The notes: a model not told the origin generated them from the letters alone. A stretch of 64,000 nt of DNA from Pseudomonadota bacterium (GCA_023457495.1 JAEWLQ010000107.1:38387-102386), one strand, 5' to 3'. Shown: positions 1 to 9,566, numbered from the stretch's first letter. Made by a program: numbers and translations.

Positions 1-1697
<1,697 letters not shown>

Positions 1698-1764
1698 GTG
1701 TCGAGGGCGATTTCTCGCGCGATCGTGGGGAAACAGCAGAGTTTAAGCGGCGAGGGCGGTCCGG

Positions 1765-1796
1765 GTATAACCAGTACCTCGGCGTGCCGAATACTG
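1765..1796 (-). promoter_or_regulatory. Possible uvrA promoter with inverted repeat
   Basis: On the minus strand, about 70 bases before uvrA, TTATAC (1770-1765) resembles a -10 box. It is followed upstream by an interrupted palindrome, CAGTA (1772-1776) and TACTG (1792-1796), enclosing CGGCGTGCCG. No convincing -35 hexamer and no canonical LexA box (CTGT-N8-ACAG) is present, so the role is a guess from position. Confidence 0.22.
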
Positions 1797-1813
1797 TATG
1801 GGCGGGGCGTCGG

Positions 1814-1954
1814 TCAGCGCTGAATCCAGTGGGGCACGTTTTCGGACGCCAGGAATTTCTCCGCGCCCTGGCCCTGCAGCATGGCCAGCGTGCTCAGCAT
1901 GCCGGCCTGCGTGCAGGTGGGCGCCGCCACGGTGACCGAACGCGGCGCATCAAC
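1814..1954 (-). pseudogene. Remnant of an ApbE-like FAD:protein FMN transferase (C-terminal end only)
   Basis: The last 46 codons before a TGA at 1814 read as RSVTVAAPTCTQAGMLSTLA, then MLQGQGAEKFL and HWIQR. This resembles the C-terminal end of ApbE proteins (flavin transferases that attach FMN to periplasmic proteins), in the segment around the conserved 'VTV..A..C..A..L.T...' strand-helix. No N-terminal flavin-binding part exists upstream. The frame runs back under the thioredoxin gene without a plausible start. It lies 16 bases after the thioredoxin stop on the same strand, so a 5' deletion of a former neighbour is likely. The family assignment rests on a short match. Confidence 0.5.
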
Positions 1955-1970
1955 ACGGGATGAAGTCGGG

Positions 1971-2455
1971 TCATCGGGGCTCCAGCAGTTGGCGAAGTTC
2001 GGCTTCGCGTTCGTCACTTTTTTTCGCGCGGAATCCCAGGTGCGTCCTGACGAGCTTGCCGCTGCGATCGAAGAGATAGGAAGACGGCATGCACGCGACG
2101 GCGAATTGCGTCGCGAGCGTGCCCTGGGCGTCGTAGACGATGTCGAAGTCCACCGGCACGTCGCGCAGGAATTTCTCGACGTCGGCGCGATTCGCATCGA
2201 CGTTGACACCGACGATCACGAGTCCGTCATTGCCGTATTCACGATGCATCGCGTTGAGCCAGGGGAGCGATTCGCGGCAGGGTTGCACCACGACGCCCAG
2301 AAATCGACGATGACCACGCGGCCACGATAGGCGGACAGATCCAGCGATGGGGCTTGGGTGGCCGAGGCCGCGCCGCCCAGCATCGACATCACCGCCAGCG
2401 ATACCGCCAGCCGGAAGGAGCGGCGCACAATCGGCGCGCAGGAAAACCATGTCAT
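1971..2455 (-). pseudogene. TlpA/ResA-like periplasmic thioredoxin with a frameshift in its CxxC motif
   Basis: Two minus-strand frames together encode one thioredoxin-fold protein. The upstream frame gives a signal peptide (MTWFSCAPIVRR, then a hydrophobic stretch ending GGAASA) and YRGRVVIVDFWASWCNP. The downstream frame continues with PCRESLPWLNAMHREYGNDG, IVGVNVDANRADVEKFL, CMPSSYLFDRSGKLVRTHLG and ends LLEPR. They join if one base is added in the GGG run at 2280-2282 (CCC on the coding strand), which restores W-C-N-P-C. Such proteins reduce disulfides in the periplasm. As sequenced the product would stop soon after the first active-site Cys. The start at 2455 overlaps the divergent glycosylase start. 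A sequencing error in the homopolymer is as likely as a real mutation. Confidence 0.75.
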
Positions 2456-3044
2456 GACGACCATTGAGACCGTGAGACGTCGCCGCCGGACCAAACCCGT
2501 CGCGGCCTCGGGAAAAAATCCGATAGACGCCGGGGAGCTCTCCCTGTGCCTGGGTCCGATCGCGCGGCGTGACGCGACCCGGCTCGTGCTCGGGTCGCTG
2601 CCGGGCCGCAGGTCGCTTGCGATGCAGCAGTACTACGCGCATCCGCGGAACCTGTTCTGGAAAATCGTCGAGGAATTGTTCGGGTCCGACTCTCCGCTGC
2701 CCTACAAGCGGCGGGTCCGAATCCTGACGGCGCAGGGCATCGCGCTATGGGATGTTCTGGCGGCGGCCGAGCGGCCCGGCAGTCTCGATGCGTCGATCGT
2801 GCACGCATCGGCCCATGCGAATGATTTCCGCGGCTTTTATCGCGCGCATCCGGGCATCCGCCGCGTGTTCTTCAACGGCCGGAAAGCCGAGGCGCTGTAC
2901 CGGCGGCTGGTGCTGCCGGCACTGGATGGGGAGTTTCCCGGCATTCGCTACGACTGCCTGCCGTCGACGAGTCCCGCCCACGCGGGCATGACGTTTGCAG
3001 CGAAGTTGTCGAGATGGCGGGCGATCAAGGAGGAAGATACGTGA
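2454..3044 (+). CDS. DNA-deoxyinosine glycosylase (uracil-DNA glycosylase superfamily)
   Basis: A 196-residue member of the UDG superfamily resembling hypoxanthine/deoxyinosine DNA glycosylases, which excise deaminated bases. The diagnostic stretch LVLGSLPGRRSLAMQQYYAH with PRNLFWKIV is near residues 45-75. IALWDVL, ERPGSLDASI, NDFRGFY and VFFNG follow, and the C-terminal loop LPSTSPAHAG matches the family's LxxTSPA motif. A longer frame is open upstream, but the ATG at 2454 fits best because everything before it is the N-terminus of the opposite-strand thioredoxin. The stop overlaps the next gene's GTG (GTGA), so it is co-translated with the NUDIX hydrolase. A damage-repair/nucleotide-sanitation pair is a reasonable reading. 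Confidence 0.85.
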   Translation: MTTIETVRRRRRTKPVAASGKNPIDAGELSLCLGPIARRDATRLVLGSLPGRRSLAMQQYYAHPRNLFWKIVEELFGSDSPLPYKRRVRILTAQGIALWDVLAAAERPGSLDASIVHASAHANDFRGFYRAHPGIRRVFFNGRKAEALYRRLVLPALDGEFPGIRYDCLPSTSPAHAGMTFAAKLSRWRAIKEEDT

Positions 3045-3469
3045 CGCTTGCGGACAAGGCGTGTCCCGTGATGTTTCGGGATGCATCGATGCGATACATA
3101 TTGGCTTTCGAACATCCCCATGCGGGGCTGCAACTGGTGAAGGGCGGCATCCTGCCTGGCGAGAAGCCACCGGCCGCCGCGCTGCGTGAGCTCGAGGAGG
3201 AGGCCGGAATCGCGGACACGGCCATCGTGCATGACCTGGGTGTCTGGGATTCCGAGCACAAGGGCCACGTCTGGTCGCTGCAACTTTGCACCTTTTCTCC
3301 CCGGCTGCCCGAAACCTGGACTCACTACTGCATGGATGACGGTGGGCATGACCTGCGCTTCTTCTGGCATGACCTCACCGGGCAGCCGACCGATCACTGG
3401 GGTCCGCAATATCGCCGGGCATTGAACGAGATCCGCGAACGCACGCGCGCACTGCGCTGGCGCGGGTAA
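3041..3469 (+). CDS. NUDIX hydrolase
   Basis: A 142-residue NUDIX-fold pyrophosphohydrolase. The Nudix box is clear near residues 35-57: GGILPGEKPPAAALRELEEE followed by AGI, with the REx2EE metal-binding glutamates intact. The substrate cannot be read from sequence. The GTG at 3041 is chosen because it overlaps the upstream TGA and has a very strong Shine-Dalgarno, AAGGAGG at 3027-3033, eight bases before it; an in-frame ATG at 3014 lies before that site. The coupling to a deaminated-base glycosylase suggests damaged-nucleotide clean-up, but that is inference. Confidence 0.88.
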   Translation: MTLADKACPVMFRDASMRYILAFEHPHAGLQLVKGGILPGEKPPAAALRELEEEAGIADTAIVHDLGVWDSEHKGHVWSLQLCTFSPRLPETWTHYCMDDGGHDLRFFWHDLTGQPTDHWGPQYRRALNEIRERTRALRWRG

Positions 3470-3507
3470 TGTCGAGCGGCGCGCCGGAGGTTTGATAAGG
3501 TGGCGCG

Positions 3508-4632
3508 ATGAGCTCCCTCAGTACTTCGCTTTACCTGCTCGCCGTCGCGCTGTGCCTGTTCTCGACCGGTCTCACGACGCGGGCGGCGCGGGGTCAACCG
3601 TACCGGTTCTTCACGCTCTTCCTGCTGATCCAGTCCGTCGTGTTCCTGTGCGAGCTGCTCATCGCGCATCCGGCCACGCCTTACAAGGCCCTGTGGCTCG
3701 CGACCCTCATGTCGTCCTCACTACTGCTGGCGCCCTGCCTGTGGCTCACCTTCAGAGAGAGTATCGGCGGCGAGTCTCCCGCATGGCGCCAGGTGCCGGG
3801 CACTCACGGACTCGCGATCCTCGCGGGCGCGTTGTTCACCGTGCCGCTCGCCCTATCCACCCATGCCGGCACCACCTGGGAGAATCCGGCGGAGCCTTCG
3901 AGCTGGCTCGAATCGAAGATCATCCACACGACGATGCTGCTGTGCATCGGCACCTTCGTGGTGCAAGTACCGTGGTACCTGGTTCGATGTCGGCGCATCG
4001 TCCTGGAACGGCTTGGTGAACGGCGCAGTCATTGGGCGCAGCTGCCGCTCGCGATCGTCTTCACCACGTGGATGCTGGCGATCGTGCGCACGCTCGACTG
4101 CGCCTTCATCAAGTGGCCGGCCACATTCTCGCTGGTGGTGGCCGTCGTGAGCGTCGGTGTGACGACCGGGGCGCTATACCTGCTGCTGCGGCAGTTCGGC
4201 GCGCTGGCGAAGGAGCAGGCCGCAAGTTATGCGAAGACCCCGCTGGGCCCGGGGGCGCGGGCGCGGATCCGGCGCAAGCTCGAGGCGGCGCTCGCGAACG
4301 AGGACATCTACATGAATGGCGACCTGGCCCTGCGCACGCTCAGCGAGTCGCTCAACGAGAGTCCCCACTATGTCTCGCAGGTCATCAGCCAGGATCTCCA
4401 CACCACGTTCTACGATCTCCTGAACCAGCGTCGCATCGACGCGGCCATGCGCCGGCTGCGGGAATCGCCCGACGAGACGGTGCTCGCGATCGCCCTGTCG
4501 GTGGGCTTCAATTCCAAGTCCGCATTCCACGCGGCGTTTCGCCGTGTCACGGGGATGACCCCGAGCGACTACCGAAAAACGCCGTCTCCCGGGGTCCTCG
4601 CCGATCGGGAAGGACGCCAGATCGCCGACTGA
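3508..4632 (+). CDS. Membrane-anchored AraC-family transcriptional regulator
   Basis: 374 residues. The first ~230 are strongly hydrophobic, with about seven membrane segments beginning SLYLLAVALCLFSTGL. The C-terminal ~100 residues are an AraC/XylS double helix-turn-helix: LALRTLSESLNESPHYVSQ is the first helix-turn-helix and ALSVGFNSKSAFHAAFRRVT with GMTPSDYR is the conserved second one. This 'integral membrane sensor plus AraC domain' layout is common in Gammaproteobacteria, often beside a secreted hydrolase. An esterase-fold gene starts 37 bases downstream on the same strand and is the likely target or partner. The signal sensed is unknown. Confidence 0.88.
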   Translation: MSSLSTSLYLLAVALCLFSTGLTTRAARGQPYRFFTLFLLIQSVVFLCELLIAHPATPYKALWLATLMSSSLLLAPCLWLTFRESIGGESPAWRQVPGTHGLAILAGALFTVPLALSTHAGTTWENPAEPSSWLESKIIHTTMLLCIGTFVVQVPWYLVRCRRIVLERLGERRSHWAQLPLAIVFTTWMLAIVRTLDCAFIKWPATFSLVVAVVSVGVTTGALYLLLRQFGALAKEQAASYAKTPLGPGARARIRRKLEAALANEDIYMNGDLALRTLSESLNESPHYVSQVISQDLHTTFYDLLNQRRIDAAMRRLRESPDETVLAIALSVGFNSKSAFHAAFRRVTGMTPSDYRKTPSPGVLADREGRQIAD

Positions 4633-4669
4633 GCGCGATTCTCGGGCCTCCAGACGAAAGGAGGCTCCG

Positions 4670-5725
4670 ATGATTCCGCGACTGATGCTCGGACTTGCGT
4701 TGATGATTGCGCCGTCGTTCCTGGTGGCGGCTTCGCCCAGCGCCATCGAAACCCACGGCTACGACTCCGTGATCCTGCGCGACAACCTGATCGGATTGAA
4801 TCCGCGGCGGCGCCTGAAGGTATACCTGCCTCCGGGATACGCCGAGGGCACCCAGCGCTACCCCGTCATTTACCTGCTGCACTCGATCAACTGGGACAAC
4901 GAGCGCTTGTTCGCGCCGGGGACCCTCGCCCAGGCGACCTTCGATCGTGCGATCGAGCGCGGAGTGATCCGTCCGTTCATCCTGGTCGCGCCCGACTACA
5001 CGACGCCGGGCCCGGGCAGCCTGTTCGCGAATTCCACGACCGCCGGTCGCTTCGAGGATCACACGATCCAGGAAATCGTGCCGTTCATCGACGCCCGCTA
5101 CCGCACGTTCGCGCGTGCCGAGAGCCGCGGCATCACCGGAGACTTCATGGGCGCCTATGGCGCGTTGCGTTACGCGTTCCGGCATCCGGACGCCTTCAGC
5201 GTCGTGTACGGCATGCACCCGGTGGGGGCGGGATCGGGCGTCGAGCCCTTGTATGGACGGCCGGATTGGGCGCTGATGCAGCGCGCGCGGACCGCTGACG
5301 AACTCCACCAGGATCTCTACGCGCCCGTGTTCATGGCGATGATGCAGACTTTCGCGCCGAACCCGAAGCGTCCACCGTTCTTCTGCGACTTCATGGTCGA
5401 CGTGCAGGGGGCGGTTCGCAAGGTGAATGCCGCGAATGTGCAGAAGGTCAAAGAAGGATTCTTCCTCGAGAACATCGCGCGGCAGGAGCGGGAGAACCTC
5501 GCGCGGCTGCGCGCGATCAAGTTCGATTGGGGGCGATACGATCCCACGTACGCGCACGTGCATTCCAATCGCGAACTCACGCGTGATCTCGACGAGCTCG
5601 GCATCGAACACGAAGCCGAAGAATTTCGGGGATTGCCGTGGGACAAATACTGGGCGCCCGAAGGAGGGCGCGTATACGAGGATGTCCTGCCGTTTTTTGC
5701 CCGGCACCTGGCGTTCGGCCCGTGA
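4670..5725 (+). CDS. Secreted esterase-fold (esterase D/Fes-like) protein lacking catalytic Ser and His
   Basis: 351 residues with a signal peptide (about residues 1-21, ending LVAA) and the putative-esterase alpha/beta-hydrolase fold: RLKVYLPPGYAEGTQRYPVI with YLLHS, then FILVAPDYTTPGPGS and IQEIVPFIDARYRTFA. The nucleophile elbow, normally GxSMGG, reads G-D-F-M-G-A with Phe159 in place of Ser. The usual C-terminal GGHxWxYW reads RGLPWDKYW, with Leu322 in place of His. The fold is preserved but the hydrolytic residues are not. The Shine-Dalgarno AAAGGAGG is at 4657-4664. It follows the membrane AraC gene by 37 bases. It may bind rather than cleave a ligand. Confidence 0.8.
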   Translation: MIPRLMLGLALMIAPSFLVAASPSAIETHGYDSVILRDNLIGLNPRRRLKVYLPPGYAEGTQRYPVIYLLHSINWDNERLFAPGTLAQATFDRAIERGVIRPFILVAPDYTTPGPGSLFANSTTAGRFEDHTIQEIVPFIDARYRTFARAESRGITGDFMGAYGALRYAFRHPDAFSVVYGMHPVGAGSGVEPLYGRPDWALMQRARTADELHQDLYAPVFMAMMQTFAPNPKRPPFFCDFMVDVQGAVRKVNAANVQKVKEGFFLENIARQERENLARLRAIKFDWGRYDPTYAHVHSNRELTRDLDELGIEHEAEEFRGLPWDKYWAPEGGRVYEDVLPFFARHLAFGP

Positions 5726-5800
5726 TCCTTTGGCGTGACCCGGCGGCTTCGCGTTACGATCCGCCCCCCGATCGAGCGCATCCAGGACCGGAACTTCCGC

Positions 5801-6508
5801 ATGGCCAAGCACGCACTGTTGAACAACGTCGAACACCGCGATCTGCGGATCATCACCCGCAGCGGCGCCGATCTCGGCGACAACGTGATGTGCGCGCTGA
5901 CGTTCCCAGCGGAATTCCGCAACGTCCAGAACTGCTACCCGATCCTGTTCCTCGAGTCGCGCGAAAAGGTGATCGCACCGGTCGCGCTGTTCGGCCTGCG
6001 CGAGGGGCAGAACCTGTTCCTCACGAAGGACGGCTGGGATGCCCGCTACATTCCGTTGATGATCGAACGGCAGCCGTTCCTGATCGGAGACTCGGACAAG
6101 GGTCAGGTGATTCACGTCGACCTCGACAGTCCGCGCGTGAGCAAGACGGAAGGTTTCGCGGTGTTCAACGAGGACGGCAGCAACACCGATTACCTCAACC
6201 GGGTCTCGAACGCGCTCGCCACCATTCACGATGGGTTCGCGGCGACGCCGAAGTTCGTCGACGCGCTCATCGAGCTCAATCTGCTCGAAGCCTTCACGCT
6301 CGACATCCAGTACCACGATGGCAACAAGGCCAGCTTCGGTGGATTCCACACCATCCACGAGGATCGGCTGCGGAAGCTCGATGGCGCCGCGCTCGGCAAG
6401 CTGCACGAACGTGGTTACCTCGAGCCGCTGTTCATGATCGTCGCGTCCCTTTCGAAGCTGCGGGATCTGGTGGACCGGGCCAGCAAGCTGGCTCCTGCGG
6501 ACCGCTGA
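5801..6508 (+). CDS. SapC family protein
   Basis: A 235-residue SapC-family protein, recognised by HRDLRIITRSGADLGDN, FPAEFRNVQNCYPILFLESR, FGLREGQNLFL and the C-terminal LYIQYHDG-like segment (here LDIQYHDGNKASFGGFHTIH). SapC proteins are named after a surface-array peptide-transport context, but in TonB-receptor-rich Proteobacteria they often sit with carbohydrate-uptake genes; the molecular role is not established. There is no signal peptide. The ATG at 5801 begins MAKHALLNNVEHRDL; the upstream in-frame ATG at 5735 adds 22 basic residues with no family support. It may be in one transcript with the preceding esterase-like gene. Confidence 0.82.
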   Translation: MAKHALLNNVEHRDLRIITRSGADLGDNVMCALTFPAEFRNVQNCYPILFLESREKVIAPVALFGLREGQNLFLTKDGWDARYIPLMIERQPFLIGDSDKGQVIHVDLDSPRVSKTEGFAVFNEDGSNTDYLNRVSNALATIHDGFAATPKFVDALIELNLLEAFTLDIQYHDGNKASFGGFHTIHEDRLRKLDGAALGKLHERGYLEPLFMIVASLSKLRDLVDRASKLAPADR

Positions 6509-6530
6509 GCCGGTAGTTATGCCGGCTTCT
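6508..6530 (+). terminator. Weak hairpin after the SapC gene
   Basis: AGCCGG (6508-6513) and CCGGCT (6522-6527) form a 6-bp stem with an 8-base loop, followed by TCTTG. The stem begins at the stop codon of the SapC gene. It is short and the T-tract is poor, so termination is only possible. Confidence 0.3.
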
Positions 6531-6633
6531 TGCAAAACTGTGGCGTAGTCGCCCCACGCCGGCCACGCGCCGGGCAATACTGCGGGCGCCGACGAAGGGC
6601 GCGGCGCGTGGTAGATAGCGGCGGTTCCATTCC

Positions 6634-7638
6634 ATGGCGAACATCTACGAAGTCGCGGAGCTGGCGGGAGTCTCGCTCGCGACCGTTTCCCGGGTCATCA
6701 ATCCGGGCGCCGGCGCCAATGTCAGCGAGAAGACGCGGGAGAAGGTGCTGAGCGCGATGCGGCAGCTCGGCTACCGGCCGAACTCGATCGCGCAGTCGCT
6801 GGCCACCCGCAGCTCCAATTGCGTCGGCGTGCTCGTTTCCGAGCTGGATGGTCCGTTCTTCGGCGCCATGCTGTCGGCGATCGAAAAGACACTCAAGGCC
6901 GCCGGCAAGTTCATGATGGTGGCGGCGGGCCACAACCGCGAGGAACAGGAGCGCGAGGCCATCCGCTTCCTCGTGAGCCGCAATTGCGACGCGTTGATCG
7001 TTCACGTCGAGCGGCTGTCCGACAAATTCCTCGTCGACCATGATCACAACACCACGCCGCTGGTGGTCATGAACCGCAAGGTGCGCGGGCTCGTCGATCA
7101 TTGCTTCAGCCTCAACAACGAGCTCGGCGGCTATCTCGCGACGCGCGCGCTGCTGCAACGCAAGCACCGGCGCATCGCCTACATCTCCGGACCGCTCGAT
7201 TTCGTGGATGTCCGGCAGCGGCTCGACGGCCACAAGCGCGCGCTCGCGGAGGCCGGGATCAAATTCGACGGCCGTCTGCTGCACGAGGGCGACTATCGCG
7301 AGCCCGGCGGACAGGACGCCCTCAACGCGCTGCTCGCAAAGCGGCTCCCCTTCACCGCGGTAGTTTGCGCGAACGACGACATGGCGGCCGGCGCGATGGC
7401 TGCCGCGCACGAACGCGGCATGACGCTGCCGGACGACCTGTCCATCGTCGGCTTCGACGACGCGCCGATCGCGCGTTACGTCTATCCCCGGCTCACCACC
7501 GTCCAATACCCGATCGCCGACATGTCGCGCATGGCCGCGCGCTGGGTATTGAAGAACGTCTACGAGCAACAGCAAGAGGTTCAGCAGGCCTTCGAGCCGA
7601 AGCTCGTGGAGCGGGACTCGGTCGGCAAACCCGCATGA
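6634..7638 (+). CDS. LacI-family transcriptional regulator
   Basis: 334 residues. The N-terminal LacI helix-turn-helix is intact (IYEVAELAGVSLATVSRVIN, residues 4-23) with the hinge GYRPNSIAQSLATR. A periplasmic-binding-protein-like effector domain follows, with VGVLVSELDGPFFGAML, VCANDDMAAGAM and the typical C-terminal LSIVGFDDAPIARYVYPRLT. It therefore represses or activates sugar genes on binding a ligand. The stop overlaps the ATG of the sugar porter (ATGA at 7635-7638), which it very probably regulates. Its effector sugar cannot be read from sequence. Confidence 0.93.
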   Translation: MANIYEVAELAGVSLATVSRVINPGAGANVSEKTREKVLSAMRQLGYRPNSIAQSLATRSSNCVGVLVSELDGPFFGAMLSAIEKTLKAAGKFMMVAAGHNREEQEREAIRFLVSRNCDALIVHVERLSDKFLVDHDHNTTPLVVMNRKVRGLVDHCFSLNNELGGYLATRALLQRKHRRIAYISGPLDFVDVRQRLDGHKRALAEAGIKFDGRLLHEGDYREPGGQDALNALLAKRLPFTAVVCANDDMAAGAMAAAHERGMTLPDDLSIVGFDDAPIARYVYPRLTTVQYPIADMSRMAARWVLKNVYEQQQEVQQAFEPKLVERDSVGKPA

Positions 7639-8969
7639 GCGCGCCGCCGGATCGCTACGTGCTGCGCACGGTGTCGATCGTGGCGCTCGGCGGATTCCTG
7701 ATGGGCTTCGACGTTTCGGTGATCTCCGGCGTCGTGAGTTTCATCGAGGCGGAGTTCGCGCTGAGCAAGATCGAAGTAGGTTGGGCGGCGGCGTCCCTCA
7801 CGCTGAGCGCGACGTTGTCGATCCTGTGCGCGGGGCCGCTGGCGGATCGGTTCGGCCGGCGCGCGATATTGCGGGCCGCCGCCGTGGTCTTCACGGTTTC
7901 AGCCCTGGTGTCCGCGCTGGCCACGAGCTTCTCGATGCTGATTGCCGGGCGCTTGCTCTCGGGCGTGGGCGTCGGCGCGGCGCTGGTGGTGGCGCCCATG
8001 TACATCGCGGAACTCTCGCCCGCGGCGGTGCGCGGCCGCATGGTGAGCTTCAACCAGCTGTTCATCGTGCTCGGAATCTCGGCGGCCTTCCTGAGCAACT
8101 ACTGCATCCTGCAGATTGCCCCGGCGCAGTGGAACTGGCGCTGGATGCTGGGCATCGGCGCGCTGCCTTCGTCCATCTACTTCGCGATGTTGTGGGCGGT
8201 GCCGGAGAGTCCGCGCTGGCTCGCGCTGCACGGGCGGCTCGATGCCGCGCGCCGCGTTCTCTCGCGCGCACATGGCGTCGAGATCGCGGAGGCCGAGCTC
8301 GCCGAACTGCGGATTTCGCTCGCGCGCGAGGCGGATGTGCCGAAGGCCCCGTGGCGGGAGCTCGCGTCGCCGGCCCTGCGCGGCGTGATGATCATCGGAC
8401 TGACGGTCGGCGTCCTGCAGCAGATCACCGGCATCAACGCGGTGCTTTCGTATGCGCCCGTCATCTTCGAGCATGCGGGGGCCAATGCCGACGCGGCCTT
8501 CATGCAGGCGGCGTACGTGGGGCTCGTGAACCTCGCGTTCACGGTACTCGCGATGTTGCTGATCGATCGTCTGGGCCGCCGGCCACTGCTCATGTTGGGC
8601 ACGGCCGGCATCGCGCTCAGCATGGGCCTGATCGCGTTCGTGCCCTCGCTCGTGCTGGTCGGCGTGCTCGCCTTCGTGGCGAGCTTCGCGATCTCGCTGG
8701 GTCCCGTGATGTGGGTGCTGTTGTCGGAGATCTTTCCGAATCGCGTGCGCGGCGTCGCCATCTCGTTCGTCGGACTGGTGAATTCGGGCGTGAGCTTCCT
8801 CGTGCAACTACTGTTCCCGTGGCAACTGGCGAACCTCGGGAATTCGCGCACCTGGATGATCTACGGCGCGTTCGCGCTGATCGGCTTCGTCCTCATCTGG
8901 CGCATCCTGCCGGAAACCCGCGGACGCAGCCTCGAGGAGCTCGAGGAGTCGCTGGTGCGGCAGGGTTGA
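7635..8969 (+). CDS. MFS sugar porter (GLUT/XylE-like)
   Basis: 444 residues with 12 predicted membrane segments and the sugar-porter signatures. These are GPLADRFGRR in the loop after helix 2, VPESPRWLA before the central loop, LQQITGINAVLSYAPVIFE in helix 7, IDRLGRRPLL in the loop after helix 8, and the terminal ILPETRGRSLEELE. QQITGIN is a sugar-contacting segment in XylE/GLUT structures. It imports a monosaccharide across the inner membrane, probably with protons. The ATG at 7635 overlaps the LacI stop. No sugar kinase or catabolic enzyme lies beside it, so the substrate stays open. Confidence 0.93.
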   Translation: MSAPPDRYVLRTVSIVALGGFLMGFDVSVISGVVSFIEAEFALSKIEVGWAAASLTLSATLSILCAGPLADRFGRRAILRAAAVVFTVSALVSALATSFSMLIAGRLLSGVGVGAALVVAPMYIAELSPAAVRGRMVSFNQLFIVLGISAAFLSNYCILQIAPAQWNWRWMLGIGALPSSIYFAMLWAVPESPRWLALHGRLDAARRVLSRAHGVEIAEAELAELRISLAREADVPKAPWRELASPALRGVMIIGLTVGVLQQITGINAVLSYAPVIFEHAGANADAAFMQAAYVGLVNLAFTVLAMLLIDRLGRRPLLMLGTAGIALSMGLIAFVPSLVLVGVLAFVASFAISLGPVMWVLLSEIFPNRVRGVAISFVGLVNSGVSFLVQLLFPWQLANLGNSRTWMIYGAFALIGFVLIWRILPETRGRSLEELEESLVRQG

Positions 8970-9068
8970 GCCGCACGGCCGAGGTCGGCATCTTCCGATA
9001 TCAGCGCTGTCGATTTCGCCGGTTCCCGATCGACCACGGTTCAGACATTCTGAATCGAGGAGCGATAC

Positions 9069-9563
9069 ATGAACTTCAGCTCGAAAATTGCCCCCTGCCT
9101 GTGGTTTGCCAGCGAGGCCGAGGAGGCCGCGCGTTTCTACACGGGAATTTTTCCGGATTCGCGGATCGGCAAGATCGCCCGTTACGGCAAGGTCGGATTC
9201 GAAACCCACCGGCAGAAGGAGGGCACCGTGCTCACCGTGCAGTTCGAGCTCGCGGGCCAGGAGTTCACGGCGCTCAACGGTGGCCCGCTGTTCAAATTCA
9301 ACGAGGCCGTGTCGCTGCAGATCTACGTCGACGATCAGAAGGAGCTCGACTACTACTGGGATCGGTTGACGCAGGGCGGAGATCCGTCATCGCATGTGTG
9401 CGGCTGGCTCAAGGACAAGTATGGTTTGTCCTGGCAGGTGGTGCCGCGCGAGATGGTCGAGTGGTTTGGCGATCCGAACGAGAAGTCCGAGCGCGCGATG
9501 GCCGCGCTTCTGCAAATGGGCAAGCTCGACATCGCGGCGCTGCGCCGGGCATACGCGGGCTGA
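9069..9563 (+). CDS. VOC-family protein (PhnB/'3-demethylubiquinone methyltransferase-like' group)
   Basis: 164 residues of the vicinal-oxygen-chelate/glyoxalase fold. The start IAPCLWFASEAEEAARFYTG is the hallmark of the PhnB-like subgroup, and FELAGQEFTALNGGPLFKFN and the C-terminal GLSWQVVPREMVEWF are typical. The subgroup is often mislabelled as a methyltransferase; the real reactions are mostly unknown. GAGGAG at 9056-9061 gives a normal ribosome site before the ATG. A tiny membrane protein begins 3 bases after the stop. Function unassigned. Confidence 0.85.
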   Translation: MNFSSKIAPCLWFASEAEEAARFYTGIFPDSRIGKIARYGKVGFETHRQKEGTVLTVQFELAGQEFTALNGGPLFKFNEAVSLQIYVDDQKELDYYWDRLTQGGDPSSHVCGWLKDKYGLSWQVVPREMVEWFGDPNEKSERAMAALLQMGKLDIAALRRAYAG

Positions 9564-9566
9564 CGC

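Noticed and set aside
1765..1800. LexA box upstream of uvrA
   Set aside because: The CAGTA...TACTG arms do not fit CTGT-N8-ACAG or the Xanthomonas-type TTAG-N6-TACTA pattern.
4547..6577. 676-codon open frame on the minus strand
   Set aside because: It is antisense to the AraC, esterase-fold and SapC genes, is rich in Arg/Glu/His from reversed GC-rich codons and has no domain motif. High GC creates such shadows.
7899..8807. 302-codon minus-strand frame over the sugar porter
   Set aside because: The plus-strand frame is a textbook MFS sugar porter; the antisense product is a His/Arg/Glu-rich shadow.
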